64,000 bases of DNA from Leptospira mtsangambouensis. Its GTDB lineage: Bacteria > Spirochaetota > Leptospiria > Leptospirales > Leptospiraceae. Where the stretch lies: positions 1,116,001 through 1,180,000 of the forward strand of contig NZ_RQHK01000017.1 in the NCBI RefSeq assembly GCF_004770475.1, written 5' to 3'. The position numbers and the translations under genes are program-made. The notes under the pieces were generated by a model that saw nothing but the letters and a program-made list of their open reading frames with translations, ran no database searches and was not told the origin of the DNA. Shown here in pieces: positions 45,062 through 54,836 of this stretch (the stretch's first letter is position 1; every line of letters begins with the position of its first letter).

Positions 45062-45216
45062 CGGAATATATCCTCTTGTTTATCTAAGGATAAGGTAAAA
45101 TGGATCCGTTACGACAATGTGACAAAAAGGTGAAAATCAGTGAATCGGAGGATATGTTGCGATGTTACAAATTGGTGACAGATAAAATGTTTAGGTGATT
45201 TAAAAATATTTAAGTT

Positions 45217-45870
45217 TTATATTTCGTCAAATAGAGTTACTTCCTTGTTCAGATCGACTTCCGTTGTATCATCTGGAGTGAACCTATATAACAAGTCCGT
45301 AATGTCTTTTGGATTTGTGACAGAATGATCCAACCAATGGTTTTGATTTTTCGTTGGCATAACAATCGGTTGACGATGTTTGTTTTCTCCATCGTTATGG
45401 ATGGTTTTCATTTTTTCATTTGCTTCACCAGTCAGAATGGTAATCCACCTAGTTCCATTTTCTTCCCCCCATAATCCTGCAAAATAGGAATTAGGATTTT
45501 TGAATGTAATTTCATATTTATGTTTTTTGCCTGTCCTTTGGGTTTGCCATTCAAAAAAAGAATGAACGGGCACAAGGATACGGTTCTGCATATACTGACT
45601 CCAATACGGAGAGGAAACTAATTTTTCCGATTTTGTATTGGTGAGAAAGTCAGGGCACCAGGACGGTTTGGTTCCCCAGACACTTGTTTCTGAAAGTATC
45701 AATTCCCCCGACAATTGGAAAGATTGAATTTTGCTTTTAGGATGTTTGATTTCAAAAAGGGGGGAGTTTGCTTTGATGTGTCTATTGATTGTATCTTGGG
45801 AAAGTCGATGAAACCAATCGGATTGATTTTCACCCTCTAAGACGAGTCTCCAAGATAACAAGTTACACAT
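45217..45870 (-). CDS. SRAP-domain (YedK/HMCES-type) abasic-site protein
   Basis: About 217 residues from the ATG at 45870, chosen because it leaves Cys as residue 2 (MCNLL), the catalytic cysteine that forms a thiazolidine crosslink with abasic sites; an upstream in-frame ATG at 45897 would bury it. Other family residues are in RILVPVHSFFEWQ (the Glu of the F-x-E-W motif) and IHNDGENKHRQP (the His of the H-x-x-x-P type motif, in a variant form). It probably shields abasic sites in single-stranded DNA during replication. Confidence 0.9.
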   Translation of the reverse strand: MCNLLSWRLVLEGENQSDWFHRLSQDTINRHIKANSPLFEIKHPKSKIQSFQLSGELILSETSVWGTKPSWCPDFLTNTKSEKLVSSPYWSQYMQNRILVPVHSFFEWQTQRTGKKHKYEITFKNPNSYFAGLWGEENGTRWITILTGEANEKMKTIHNDGENKHRQPIVMPTKNQNHWLDHSVTNPKDITDLLYRFTPDDTTEVDLNKEVTLFDEI

Positions 45871-46039
45871 GGTGCTATAATTTGAATCAGAAATCAATCT
45901 GTGTCAAATAGTTTAAACCTGGCTCGAAATGAGAAAGTCTGAAAGAAATTGTATCGGAATGTTTCTATCAACAATTTGATTTCTTTCCTGATGACAGATA
46001 AAATATTTCGGCGGTTGGTTTTTGAAACCTTTTTTTATT

Positions 46040-47740
46040 TCAGAATATTTTACAATTTGGCCAAGGTTCTCTGAAATACCAAACACTCCGAACAAAAGAA
46101 TAAAAGATCGTAACATTTGGTATATCCTTTGTTGGCTGAATCGCAAGGTATCCATCATACGAACAAGGCACTAACTTTGAAGAGGCAGTCATAAATCCGG
46201 GATGATACTTCTGATTGAGAATCAAAGTTTCTCCCTTTTTGATCGGACCAAATTGATACTTGTCTGGTTCCCAGGAAATGGGATTGGTCTTTTCCCTATT
46301 CGGTAGGAAATAATACTCACCTTTGTAATTTTTATCAGAAATGGTCTGATTTGTAAAATAGAAGGTTAAATTTTCATAAATATCATTGGTTGATAAGTTG
46401 GAGAGAATGGCGGGTAACATTCGTGAGTCGGAGCCATAATCAGGAACAGTGGAAACTGTGATCGGATAGGTATTTGGATTTTTGATATTTATGTTAGGCA
46501 ATGGAAGAACAAAAATCTCCGGTAGAATTTTTGTGTTCATTCGTTTTGTATCTTGGGTATGGAAGAAAAAACAAAGGATGAAAAAAATTCCTAAATATTT
46601 TTGAAATCGAAACGGGACTAAGTTAGAAAGGTTTTGAAATCCAATCGCCAAACACCAAACATATAAAAAAACCACACTCAGACTCCAACGAGGATACACT
46701 CGTTCCCAGGAATAAATGGGCAAAAGTTCTAAAAGGTTTGTTGGTGCATAAGAAGAAATTTTACCCATCATCATCCATATAACCAGCCCAAGAAGAAGTA
46801 CCACTGGTAACATTCTTTTCTTTGTGAAGAATAAGAGGGGGAAAAGATAAAGGGGGAATTGTCCAAGATAATTTCCATACTCCCAATACCGGTATTGCAT
46901 TTGGGAAAGAGAGTTTGCAAGCAGTGGGTGTTGGGAGGAGCCAAAAAAAATAAGGTAAATATCGTTTAAGGAAAGTGGAAACTGGTCTGCAACAAAGTGC
47001 CTACCGACTGAATGAATGAATTGGTAAACTGGAACCCACTTAAAAGCGAGTAAAACAAAAACAAAGATGGCTAGTTTTGTAAAATTTAGAATCCTTTTTT
47101 TGGGTGAATCGGAAAAACAAATTTCCCTGATTACTAAAAAAAATAGAAGAAATAGTGACTGGGTAAGTGGGTAAATGCTGCCTTCAGATAACAGTATGTA
47201 GGTGATTAAAGTAATAGATACCCCAACGCCCCAATTTTTTTTTTGGATGAAATACAAAGTATAAAAAACAAGTGCTGGTAAAAATAAAGCAGGAATTTGG
47301 TTTAAGTGGCCAGCATAGAATTTTTGAAATACAAATCCGGAAAATTGGAAAAGGAATACGAATAGTAACGATGGTAAGTTGGTAGACTTTGTATAGAGCC
47401 GAAAGGAATGAAAGTTAAGTATTCCTGATAGGACAAAATAAATGAGAAAACTTATTTTTAACGCAATGAGCGTAGGCAAAAAAAGAACAAGTAGGTGAGT
47501 TAGGCTTCCTATCTTACTTGTTGGGTTTTCCCAAACTGGAAACCCGGCTCCGTAGTATGGATTCCACAATGGAATGGTTCCAAATTCTAAAAAAGATTTT
47601 CTTAAAAATTCTGTATGGAAACTATACATATCCCAATCGAAACGACCATAGAGGTTGTTTGTTTCGAATAGGACTTTTGTATCCCAGAGATAGAATGTAA
47701 AAAAAAGGAGAACTAAGGCAAATGGCCTAATGCGCTTCAT
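46040..47740 (-). CDS. YfhO-like multispanning membrane protein
   Basis: About 566 residues from the ATG at 47740, which overlaps the polA stop by 14 bases; a start 11 codons earlier is open but less likely. It has a dozen or more transmembrane helices, a conserved loop with LWNPYYGAGFPVWENP near residue 55-70 of the GT-C type, and a soluble C-terminal domain. YfhO-type and related GT-C proteins transfer sugars to teichoic acids or lipids in other bacteria; its role here is unknown, perhaps in LPS or glycoprotein assembly. Confidence 0.75.
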   Translation of the reverse strand: MKRIRPFALVLLFFTFYLWDTKVLFETNNLYGRFDWDMYSFHTEFLRKSFLEFGTIPLWNPYYGAGFPVWENPTSKIGSLTHLLVLFLPTLIALKISFLIYFVLSGILNFHSFRLYTKSTNLPSLLFVFLFQFSGFVFQKFYAGHLNQIPALFLPALVFYTLYFIQKKNWGVGVSITLITYILLSEGSIYPLTQSLFLLFFLVIREICFSDSPKKRILNFTKLAIFVFVLLAFKWVPVYQFIHSVGRHFVADQFPLSLNDIYLIFFGSSQHPLLANSLSQMQYRYWEYGNYLGQFPLYLFPLLFFTKKRMLPVVLLLGLVIWMMMGKISSYAPTNLLELLPIYSWERVYPRWSLSVVFLYVWCLAIGFQNLSNLVPFRFQKYLGIFFILCFFFHTQDTKRMNTKILPEIFVLPLPNINIKNPNTYPITVSTVPDYGSDSRMLPAILSNLSTNDIYENLTFYFTNQTISDKNYKGEYYFLPNREKTNPISWEPDKYQFGPIKKGETLILNQKYHPGFMTASSKLVPCSYDGYLAIQPTKDIPNVTIFYSFVRSVWYFREPWPNCKIF

Positions 47741-50546
47741 CCCAGTTACCGCCAAACTTCCCTTGGGCGACAATGGGAACTTTTAGTTTCATTGCAGATT
47801 CCATTTCGTCCTTTGCCATTTGGTAGAATTCTTTTTTTTCTTTTGGATCTACCTCGAAGACAAGTTCATCATGAACTTGTAGTAGGAGTTTGGAGCGATA
47901 ACCATTCTTTTTAATTTTGTCATGAATCTGGATCATCGCTAACTTAATCATATCAGCAGATGTACCTTGGATGGGAGAGTTGATGGCCACACGTTTGGCT
48001 GCTTCACTTGCCATTTTGTGTTTGGAGTGAATGTCTGGAAGATAACGTCTGCGACCCAGTAGTGTTTCCACATACCCATGTTCTTTACAAAACTCTACAA
48101 TCTCTTCCATATAAGTTTGGACGCCTTTATATGTAGCAAAGTATTTTTCTATAAACTCTTTTGCTTCTTTTCGACTGATCCTTAAATTATTGGAAAGACC
48201 AAAAGATGTAACTCCGTAGATGACTGAAAAGTTTACCACTTTCGCTTTATTTCGCATATCGGGCGTTACCTTGTCTTCGGAAACTCCAAAGATACCAGCT
48301 GCAGTTCTTTTGTGAATATCAACTCCTGATTGATAAGCATCCATCATTTGTGGGTCATTGGCAAAGTGGGCCATAATGCGAAGTTCAATTTGGCTATAGT
48401 CGAGAGATAATATTTCATATCCTTTTTTAGCGATAAAACCCTTTCTAAGCAGTCGCCCTTCTTCATCTTTGATGGGGATGTTTTGTAAGTTTGGATTTGT
48501 AGAAGATAACCTTCCTGTCGCAGCAATGGTTTGGTTATAACTTGTATGGATACGTCCCGTTTTGGGATTGATGAGTGTTGGTAGAGTGTCCGTATAAGTG
48601 GATTTTAATTTTGAAAATTTTCGGATTTCCAATAAATCATCAATGATGGGATGGGTTCCTTGCAAAGATTCCAAAACGGAATGGTCGGTGGAATATCCAG
48701 TTTGTGTTTTTTTCTCTGCGGGGAGGCGCAAATCTTCGAATAAAACGGTTTGTAATTCTTTCGTCGAGTTGATGTTAAATGTTCTTCCCGCATAAAAGTG
48801 AATGTTCTTTTCATGTTCTTTGATTTTTGTTTCGAAGGTTTTGGATAGAGATTCGAAATATCCCTTTTCCACACTGATTCCTTCAAATTCCATATCAGCC
48901 AAAGTGAGAAGCACTGGCATCTCAATCTCATAAAAAAGTTTTTTGTGAATTCCTTCCTCCATTTTAGGAGAAAGTACATTGTGAAGTTGAAAAGTGATGT
49001 CGGCATCTTCACAAGCATACTCGGATACTCGTTCAGGATCTATATCGTATAAGTTTTGTTTTTTCTTTCCAGTGCCAACTAATTCATCGTAGGTGATTGT
49101 TTTATAATTTAAGTAGTCAACGGCCATATCATCCATATTATGGCGTCGTTCCCCTGGATTTAAAAGATAAGATGCAAGCATGGTATCAAAATGAATTCCA
49201 GAAAGCTCAACACCATAATTGCGAAGTACTAATAAATCATATTTGATGTTTTGTCCCACTTTTTTCCATTTGGGATCGGTAAACATTGGTTTTAAAACTG
49301 CAAGTCCTTCTTCGGGTGTTGGGAGTAGGTGGCTATAAATGGACTCAGGATGTGAAAAAGCGATGTAATAACCAACGCCAGGTTCCTGGGAAAAGGATAC
49401 ACCAAGTAACTCAGCAAGCATTGGATCTTGCGAAGTGGTTTCTGTATCCACAGAAATTGGTTTTTTGGGATCGAGTTTTGCGACAATTTTTTTTAATTCA
49501 TCCAAGGTTTGGATTCGTTTGTAGTTCTTTTTTGCTACCGCTGAACCTTTGTTTGGTTTTTTTTCAATCTCAGTATCCGCAATATCGTTTGTTGCTTTTT
49601 TGCCTTTTTTGGTCTCTTTTGGTTCAGAAACTTTATCTTTGGAATCTCCATCACTTACAATCGGAATTCCTGCTTGTTTGGCAAGATCGCGGTGGAGGAC
49701 ATTGTATCCTTCATCTTTAAAATATTGAACCTTGGCTGGTTCATGGTAGTTCGGAAGTTTGAGATCATTCTTTTTGATATCGAGTTTGAGGTTGGTAACA
49801 ATGGTTGCTAGTTTTCTCGATAAAAATGCGTTCTCTTTGTCGGCTGCTAACTTATCAATGAGTGATTTGTTTTTTACCTGATCTAATTTTTTATAAATGG
49901 TTTCTAGGTTTCCAAATTCTTGGATGAGTTTAGCGGCTCCTTTTTCTCCCACACCTTTGACGCCAGGAATGTTATCAGAAGCATCTCCGAGTAGTCCCAT
50001 ATAATCAGGAACTTGTTCTTTGGTAATTCCAATATTGGTTTCTACCCATTTGGGATCGATTTTTTCAAATTCAGAAACACCGCGTTTCCCACGTAACATG
50101 TGTATGTTTTTATCAAGGACTTGGTATAAATCTTTATCACTGGAAAGAATGACTATTTCTTCAAATTCTTTTCCAAATTTTTTGCATAAAGAGCCAATGA
50201 TATCGTCAGCTTCAATCCCATCCATTTTGTACATAGGAAATTCCAAAGCTTTCAACATTTCATAGATTGTATGGATTTGAGGTTTTAGATCCTCTGGCAT
50301 TGGTTTTCTATGTGCTTTGTAGTCCTCATACAAATCGTTTCTTTCGAGTCTTGTTCCAGGATCAAAGGTAAAGGCAATATGGGTTACTTTTTCATCTTGT
50401 AGGAGTTTGAATAACATCCTCCAAAAACCAAAAACTGCACCGCTAGGTAGTCCTGTTTTGGAATTAGTAAGGTTAGAAGCTGCAAAAGCAAAATAGGCTC
50501 GGAATGCCAAAGCATGGCCATCAATGATAAGAAGTCTTCCGCTCAT
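47727..50546 (-). CDS. polA: DNA polymerase I
   Basis: A 939-residue PolA with all three parts: a 5'-nuclease domain (about 1-290), a 3'-5' exonuclease domain (about 345-530) and an A-family polymerase domain (about 560-935). The proofreading ligands appear intact, with DTET in the first motif (VDTETTS), the later HFDTML, and YACEDADIT. The polymerase motifs LSLDYSQIELRI and VHDELVFEV are present. It acts in Okazaki fragment maturation and excision repair. It overlaps the glycosyltransferase upstream (4 bases) and the YfhO-like gene downstream. Confidence 0.97.
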   Translation of the reverse strand: MSGRLLIIDGHALAFRAYFAFAASNLTNSKTGLPSGAVFGFWRMLFKLLQDEKVTHIAFTFDPGTRLERNDLYEDYKAHRKPMPEDLKPQIHTIYEMLKALEFPMYKMDGIEADDIIGSLCKKFGKEFEEIVILSSDKDLYQVLDKNIHMLRGKRGVSEFEKIDPKWVETNIGITKEQVPDYMGLLGDASDNIPGVKGVGEKGAAKLIQEFGNLETIYKKLDQVKNKSLIDKLAADKENAFLSRKLATIVTNLKLDIKKNDLKLPNYHEPAKVQYFKDEGYNVLHRDLAKQAGIPIVSDGDSKDKVSEPKETKKGKKATNDIADTEIEKKPNKGSAVAKKNYKRIQTLDELKKIVAKLDPKKPISVDTETTSQDPMLAELLGVSFSQEPGVGYYIAFSHPESIYSHLLPTPEEGLAVLKPMFTDPKWKKVGQNIKYDLLVLRNYGVELSGIHFDTMLASYLLNPGERRHNMDDMAVDYLNYKTITYDELVGTGKKKQNLYDIDPERVSEYACEDADITFQLHNVLSPKMEEGIHKKLFYEIEMPVLLTLADMEFEGISVEKGYFESLSKTFETKIKEHEKNIHFYAGRTFNINSTKELQTVLFEDLRLPAEKKTQTGYSTDHSVLESLQGTHPIIDDLLEIRKFSKLKSTYTDTLPTLINPKTGRIHTSYNQTIAATGRLSSTNPNLQNIPIKDEEGRLLRKGFIAKKGYEILSLDYSQIELRIMAHFANDPQMMDAYQSGVDIHKRTAAGIFGVSEDKVTPDMRNKAKVVNFSVIYGVTSFGLSNNLRISRKEAKEFIEKYFATYKGVQTYMEEIVEFCKEHGYVETLLGRRRYLPDIHSKHKMASEAAKRVAINSPIQGTSADMIKLAMIQIHDKIKKNGYRSKLLLQVHDELVFEVDPKEKKEFYQMAKDEMESAMKLKVPIVAQGKFGGNWDEAH

Positions 50547-51649
50547 GTTCCTTCTCCGTACAAAGTATCTCCTAAAAAGGAATAATAGATGAGTTTTGTT
50601 TTTTCAACTGTTTTGGTAACGGAAAAACGTTTTACTGAAGTTTTGTTGAAAGCACCGAACTTGGTTCGCAAATCTTCGGATCCAACGAGTTTGTCCAAAC
50701 CTTGGGCAATACTTTCTGAATCACCCACCGAACAAACGTAAGCTCCTTCATTATGATCCAACATTTCACCAATCCCACCGCCATTCGTGGCAACAATAGG
50801 AAGAGCCGATGCCATTGCATCCAAAACAGAAGTTCCAAGGCCTTCTTCTTTGGAGGTGAGTGTAAAAATATCAAATAAAGAAAGAAGAGCAGGGATATCT
50901 TTTCTGTATCCAGTAAAAATGACTTTATCCTTAATTCCCAATTGTTCTGCTTGTGATTTTAATTTATTTTCTAGTTTCCCATCACCTACGATCATTAGGC
51001 GGAAGTCTACTGTTGTTCTCATTTTTGAGATCGCATTGAGTAAGGTTTCTTGGTCTTTGTGATCGACAAGGGCTGCTACGTTTCCAATCACAATACATTT
51101 TTTAGGAATATGAAATTCTTCTCTTAAGTATTCGTGTGGTGCTGATTTTGAAAAACGTTTCAAATCAATCCCCGAATACACTGTAATGATTCTTTCTGGA
51201 GCAATTTTACTTGAAATCATTACTTCTTTGATTTTTTGGGAAACTGGCAGATAATAATCGTTAGCTGGGTGTTGGTATTTCCATCTAGAGAAAAAACTTG
51301 ATTTTGGTTTAAAATCAACTCTTCTCGAAACAATCAAAGGATTGTTTAAATGATTTCGTTTGGCAAGTAATCCAAGTGTATGGGCGTGTGCTGTATGAGT
51401 ATGAATGAGTTTTACATTTTTGGAAATACAAAGAGATCGAATATTCTTATATGCTTTTCTATCCCATTCTCCACGCATTTCAATCGGGACAAATTCATAA
51501 CCGTTTTCTTTGCATTTTGTTTCTAAAGGAGAACCTGGTTGGCCGACAACGATTTGTGGGATTTTGAAATTGGTTAGTCCTTGGACTAAATAAAAAAGCT
51601 GCTGTTCTCCGCCGCGCCATTCGCGGGAAGTATTGATATGAAGGATCAA
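50543..51649 (-). CDS. GT4-family glycosyltransferase
   Basis: A 368-residue GT-B fold glycosyltransferase of the RfaB/RfaG type. The C-terminal sugar-nucleotide site shows KEEGLGTSVLDAMASALPIVA near residue 270-290, the E-x7-E-like motif with Asp replacing the second Glu, and GDGKLENKLK near 220. It probably adds a sugar to LPS or another envelope glycan. It overlaps polA by 4 bases and follows the anti-sigma-type ATPase gene by 1 base. Confidence 0.88.
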   Translation of the reverse strand: MILHINTSREWRGGEQQLFYLVQGLTNFKIPQIVVGQPGSPLETKCKENGYEFVPIEMRGEWDRKAYKNIRSLCISKNVKLIHTHTAHAHTLGLLAKRNHLNNPLIVSRRVDFKPKSSFFSRWKYQHPANDYYLPVSQKIKEVMISSKIAPERIITVYSGIDLKRFSKSAPHEYLREEFHIPKKCIVIGNVAALVDHKDQETLLNAISKMRTTVDFRLMIVGDGKLENKLKSQAEQLGIKDKVIFTGYRKDIPALLSLFDIFTLTSKEEGLGTSVLDAMASALPIVATNGGGIGEMLDHNEGAYVCSVGDSESIAQGLDKLVGSEDLRTKFGAFNKTSVKRFSVTKTVEKTKLIYYSFLGDTLYGEGT

Positions 51650-51650
51650 A

Positions 51651-52253
51651 TTATAAGTGTTTGGAACGGTCGTATTCGAGAGCGATGATGGAACCCATAA
51701 CTTTGAATCCCGCCGGTGCTTCGTCTACCATTCCTTCTCCGTGAAACATTACTTTAACGGAGTCCATCATGGCATTGATAATTTTCAATCCTTTTCCCAT
51801 GTTCTTATGTTTTTGGCCAAAACCATTATAAGGAAGGGTATCCGGTTTTTTACTTTGGTGATTTTTGATATGATCAAGGAAGGTACTAAAACATTGTGAT
51901 TGGTTGGATCTCAGAAGTTCTTTGTCTGTATCGGGAACGGAACCTTCCCCGGAAAGTCCTGACCCATAATCCAAAATATAAAGTGTAAATTTGGAAGAAT
52001 CAATCCTCCAACGACAGATGATGGTTTCGTCACAGTGACAGGTAACATTGGCAGAGACTGCATTAGTTAGTGCCTCATCAGCTGCGAGCTCAATGTTCAT
52101 GATATGGTCGGCACTAAACCCATTGTCTTCTAGGGTTCGTCTTAGGTCTTTTCTGAAATGTTTGACAGAAGACATATCAGGAGGCAAAAACATCGCATAC
52201 GACCCAGGCGAGGGGCATAGCAAATACGGTAAAACTTCGGATGGTGCTGTCAA
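51651..52253 (-). CDS. Anti-sigma-type serine kinase-like ATPase (HATPase_c_2)
   Basis: A 200-residue protein; the longest frame starts at a TTG and internal ATGs at 52193 or 52175 are possible starts. From about residue 30 it is a GHKL ATPase of the SpoIIAB/RsbW group: ELAADEALTNAVSA holds the N box and DYGSGL the G1 box. Such kinases bind sigma or anti-anti-sigma factors in partner switching. No partner gene is next to it, so its target is unknown. It is the first gene of a minus-strand operon with the glycosyltransferase and PolA. Confidence 0.82.
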   Translation of the reverse strand: MTAPSEVLPYLLCPSPGSYAMFLPPDMSSVKHFRKDLRRTLEDNGFSADHIMNIELAADEALTNAVSANVTCHCDETIICRWRIDSSKFTLYILDYGSGLSGEGSVPDTDKELLRSNQSQCFSTFLDHIKNHQSKKPDTLPYNGFGQKHKNMGKGLKIINAMMDSVKVMFHGEGMVDEAPAGFKVMGSIIALEYDRSKHL

Positions 52254-52312
52254 CTGCCGCTTTTTCCCCCTCTCTTACTCATATTACACGAACAAGAGGG
52301 AGAAAAAAAGTC

Positions 52313-52342
52313 AAAAATCCCCTAAAAGCAAACACTAGGGGA
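52313..52342 (-). terminator. Intrinsic terminator downstream of gltX
   Basis: TCCCCTA and TAGGGGA (52318-52324 and 52336-52342) form a 7-bp GC-rich stem with an 11-base loop. On the minus strand it is followed by ATTTTTGACTTTTTTT, a U-rich tail. It begins about 10 bases after the gltX stop and separates gltX from the ATPase/glycosyltransferase/polA operon. Confidence 0.75.
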
Positions 52343-52351
52343 AAAAATTTC

Positions 52352-53902
52352 CTAAATCGAGAGGCCTAGAGCCCCGGCAAGCTGTTCCATCCGTTTGACA
52401 AGCTTCTCTTGGCCAAGAAGGCTAAAGAGGATGGGGAGTTCTAATCCGTGGGATTTGCCCGTAGTGATGGCTCGAATCGGCATAAAGAGAGTCCTTCCTT
52501 TTTCCCCCGTGGTTTCTCCTGCCTTTGCCATTGCTTCTTTGTATTCATCGGGAGTGGTGAGTGGTTTGGCTTTTACCGCTTGGTAAAAAGCAGAAACGAC
52601 TGCTTTTCCGTTTCCTTCCAAAATCAGTTGTTTGGCTTCTTCATTTTCAAATTGGAGATTCTCCAAAAAGAATTCTTCGATGTAAGGTGGGGCTTGGATG
52701 AGGCGATCCAAATACACACGTACAGAATCTAAGATTGAAAGTAATTGTGGATTGGTTCCTTTTTTGTATTCTTCTGGGATTTGACAATCTTTGAGAAATG
52801 GTTCCAGTTCCTTCCCTAAGGTTTCAATCTTTACATCACGAATGTATTTATTCGACATCCAATTGAGTTTTGATTTTGGGTTTAGATATTCTGCAAGACC
52901 TAGAAGGGATAACTTATTGAAATCAACAGTTTCCTTTTCTTCTTCTTTTAGTTTTTTGAATACATCAAAGGTAGCAGGTGATTTAGAGCAGCGTTCCACA
53001 TCAAAGACAGAACAAAGCTCTTCATCGCTCATATATTCTTTACCATCAGGAGAAGTCCAACCAAGGAGTGCCATGTAGTTACGCATGGTATCGCTAGAAT
53101 AACCTAAGTCGCGGAAAGCAAGTACAGATGTCGCACCCGCACGTTTGGAAAGTTTTTTTCCATCGGTTCCTACAATTTCGCTGGCATGAGCAAATCTCGG
53201 AAGTGGAAATCCAAAGGCTTCAAAAATCAATATTTGGCGAGGAGTGTTGGAAAGATGTCCCACTCCGCGAATCACATGTGTGATTTTCATAAGTGCATCA
53301 TCAATCACCACGGCATAGTTATACGAAGGGAACCCGTCAGACTTTACAATGATAAAATCACCAATGAGTTTGGATTCAAACTTTACTTTTCCTTGGATCA
53401 TATCATCTACGATCACAATTTTATGTGGAGTTTTGAATCTTACGGTAAAAGGAATTTTATTTTCAATTTGAGATTGGATTTCTGCGTCAGTTAGATCTGA
53501 ACATTTACCATCATAGATGTATGGAATTCCCATTGCATCGGCTTGTTTTTTTTTGCCTTCCAATTCTTCTGCGGAACAAAAACAACGATAGGCTTTTTTT
53601 TCAGAGATTAGTTTGTCTGTGTATTCTTTATAAATATGAATTCTTTCGGACTGAGTGTACGGGCCATTCGGACCTCCCACACCAGGACCTTCGTCCCATT
53701 CCATTCCAAGCCACTTTAAAGATTCCAAAATGATTTTGAAAGAGGCTTCTGTCGAACGGTCTTGGTCTGTGTCTTCGATGCGTAGTAAAAATTTTCCTTT
53801 TTTTGCTTTCGCATACAAATAATTGAATAAAGCAGTCCTTGCTCCTCCTACGTGGAGAAATCCAGATGGGGATGGTGCAAAACGAGTGCGAACTTCTGTC
53901 AT
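52352..53902 (-). CDS. gltX: Glutamyl-tRNA synthetase
   Basis: A 516-residue class I synthetase. The HIGH-type motif is in [19 protein letters not shown] near residue 8-25 and the KMSKS-type motif reads KLSKR near residue 240. A CFCSAEE segment appears near residue 105. The C-terminal anticodon-binding part is complete. It loads tRNA-Glu; some Leptospira-type bacteria also use it on tRNA-Gln in the transamidation route, but this cannot be seen here. The gene overlaps the upstream lipoprotein gene by 4 bases and ends at an intrinsic terminator. Confidence 0.96.
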   Translation of the reverse strand: MTEVRTRFAPSPSGFLHVGGARTALFNYLYAKAKKGKFLLRIEDTDQDRSTEASFKIILESLKWLGMEWDEGPGVGGPNGPYTQSERIHIYKEYTDKLISEKKAYRCFCSAEELEGKKKQADAMGIPYIYDGKCSDLTDAEIQSQIENKIPFTVRFKTPHKIVIVDDMIQGKVKFESKLIGDFIIVKSDGFPSYNYAVVIDDALMKITHVIRGVGHLSNTPRQILIFEAFGFPLPRFAHASEIVGTDGKKLSKRAGATSVLAFRDLGYSSDTMRNYMALLGWTSPDGKEYMSDEELCSVFDVERCSKSPATFDVFKKLKEEEKETVDFNKLSLLGLAEYLNPKSKLNWMSNKYIRDVKIETLGKELEPFLKDCQIPEEYKKGTNPQLLSILDSVRVYLDRLIQAPPYIEEFFLENLQFENEEAKQLILEGNGKAVVSAFYQAVKAKPLTTPDEYKEAMAKAGETTGEKGRTLFMPIRAITTGKSHGLELPILFSLLGQEKLVKRMEQLAGALGLSI

Positions 53903-54771
53903 TTCATTTCCTCTTTGAGTAAAAAGTCTCCGATCCGCTTGTATCCAATTGGTTCATTTGTTTTTGAACCGAGTCCATTGGTGTATGGCGGAACAAAGAA
54001 AATTTGTGTAGCATTTTCTTTATAGATAAGTTTAAAGAATAATTTATCGACTTCTGTTTTGTCCCATTCATAACGAAGTTGTAAATAATCATAATGATGG
54101 GACACATGTTCCGATTTGATTGTACCAGTATCTTGTTTGGTGAATACTGTTGAGTTTGGGAAAAATTCCATACTTCCCAAACTATGCGACCAACGACTAT
54201 CGCCGCCCAATTCAGAACGAACTCCTTCTTCAATGAGTTGGCCTGTGTCTCCACCTAATTCAAATATTTCGAACTCCTCGATGGGAGTTTTTGTTTCTAT
54301 GGAATTGGATTTGTTTTCCAAAAGAGAAGTAAGTGTTGCACCCTTTGTTTCTGAAATGTAAGAGTTGGTATAAGAAAAGAAAATTCGATTTTCGGATTCT
54401 TCTTTTCTAAATTTTCCTACCTTCTTGTTCCAAACTATTTTATAAGCTTCAAATGGTACATTTCCAAATTCAGATTTAACTTTTGATAAAAAATTGTTTT
54501 CGTAAGCAAGGAAACTGAGCTCAATTTTCTCAGCATATCCCATCGTTTTTCCTGGTTCCCACTCGATGAATCGGAAGTGAGAAGAACCTTCCCGAAAGAA
54601 AGATAAGTTCATTTTTCTGGGTGATTTGATGTACAAAACGGAAGCGGGAATTTCTGCAATTGGCTCTCTCGTGAAGAGTGATTTCAGGTTCTGGCAGTTC
54701 GATCCAGAAAAAAATATCAAGGTACATAAAAGCCAATAGAATCGGGAGTATACTTGAGTTTCTGGGGACAT
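53899..54771 (-). CDS. Predicted lipoprotein of unknown function
   Basis: A 290-residue protein whose signal sequence ends in FSGSNC, a lipobox (C26). The mature part is charged and beta-rich with no recognised family. It precedes gltX with an ATGA overlap, so it is probably cotranscribed with it. It is divergent from the topoisomerase pair by 65 bases. Its link to translation or envelope function is unknown. Confidence 0.72.
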   Translation of the reverse strand: MSPETQVYSRFYWLLCTLIFFSGSNCQNLKSLFTREPIAEIPASVLYIKSPRKMNLSFFREGSSHFRFIEWEPGKTMGYAEKIELSFLAYENNFLSKVKSEFGNVPFEAYKIVWNKKVGKFRKEESENRIFFSYTNSYISETKGATLTSLLENKSNSIETKTPIEEFEIFELGGDTGQLIEEGVRSELGGDSRWSHSLGSMEFFPNSTVFTKQDTGTIKSEHVSHHYDYLQLRYEWDKTEVDKLFFKLIYKENATQIFFVPPYTNGLGSKTNEPIGYKRIGDFLLKEEMK

Positions 54772-54836
54772 AGACCGGTGCGTATCGCCAGTCTAAAAAG
54801 GGAAAACCGCTTGACAAGTCAATTCACCCCATCCCT

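Noticed and set aside
45913..46158. A minus-strand frame of 81 codons with one hydrophobic stretch
   Set aside because: Most of its hydrophobic part overlaps the 3' end of the YfhO-like gene in another frame, it has no clear ribosome-binding site, and no motif; too weak to call as a gene.
49286..49720. 144-codon plus-strand frame opposite polA
   Set aside because: The real PolA exonuclease region lies on the other strand; composition (many Leu, Cys, Trp) indicates a shadow.
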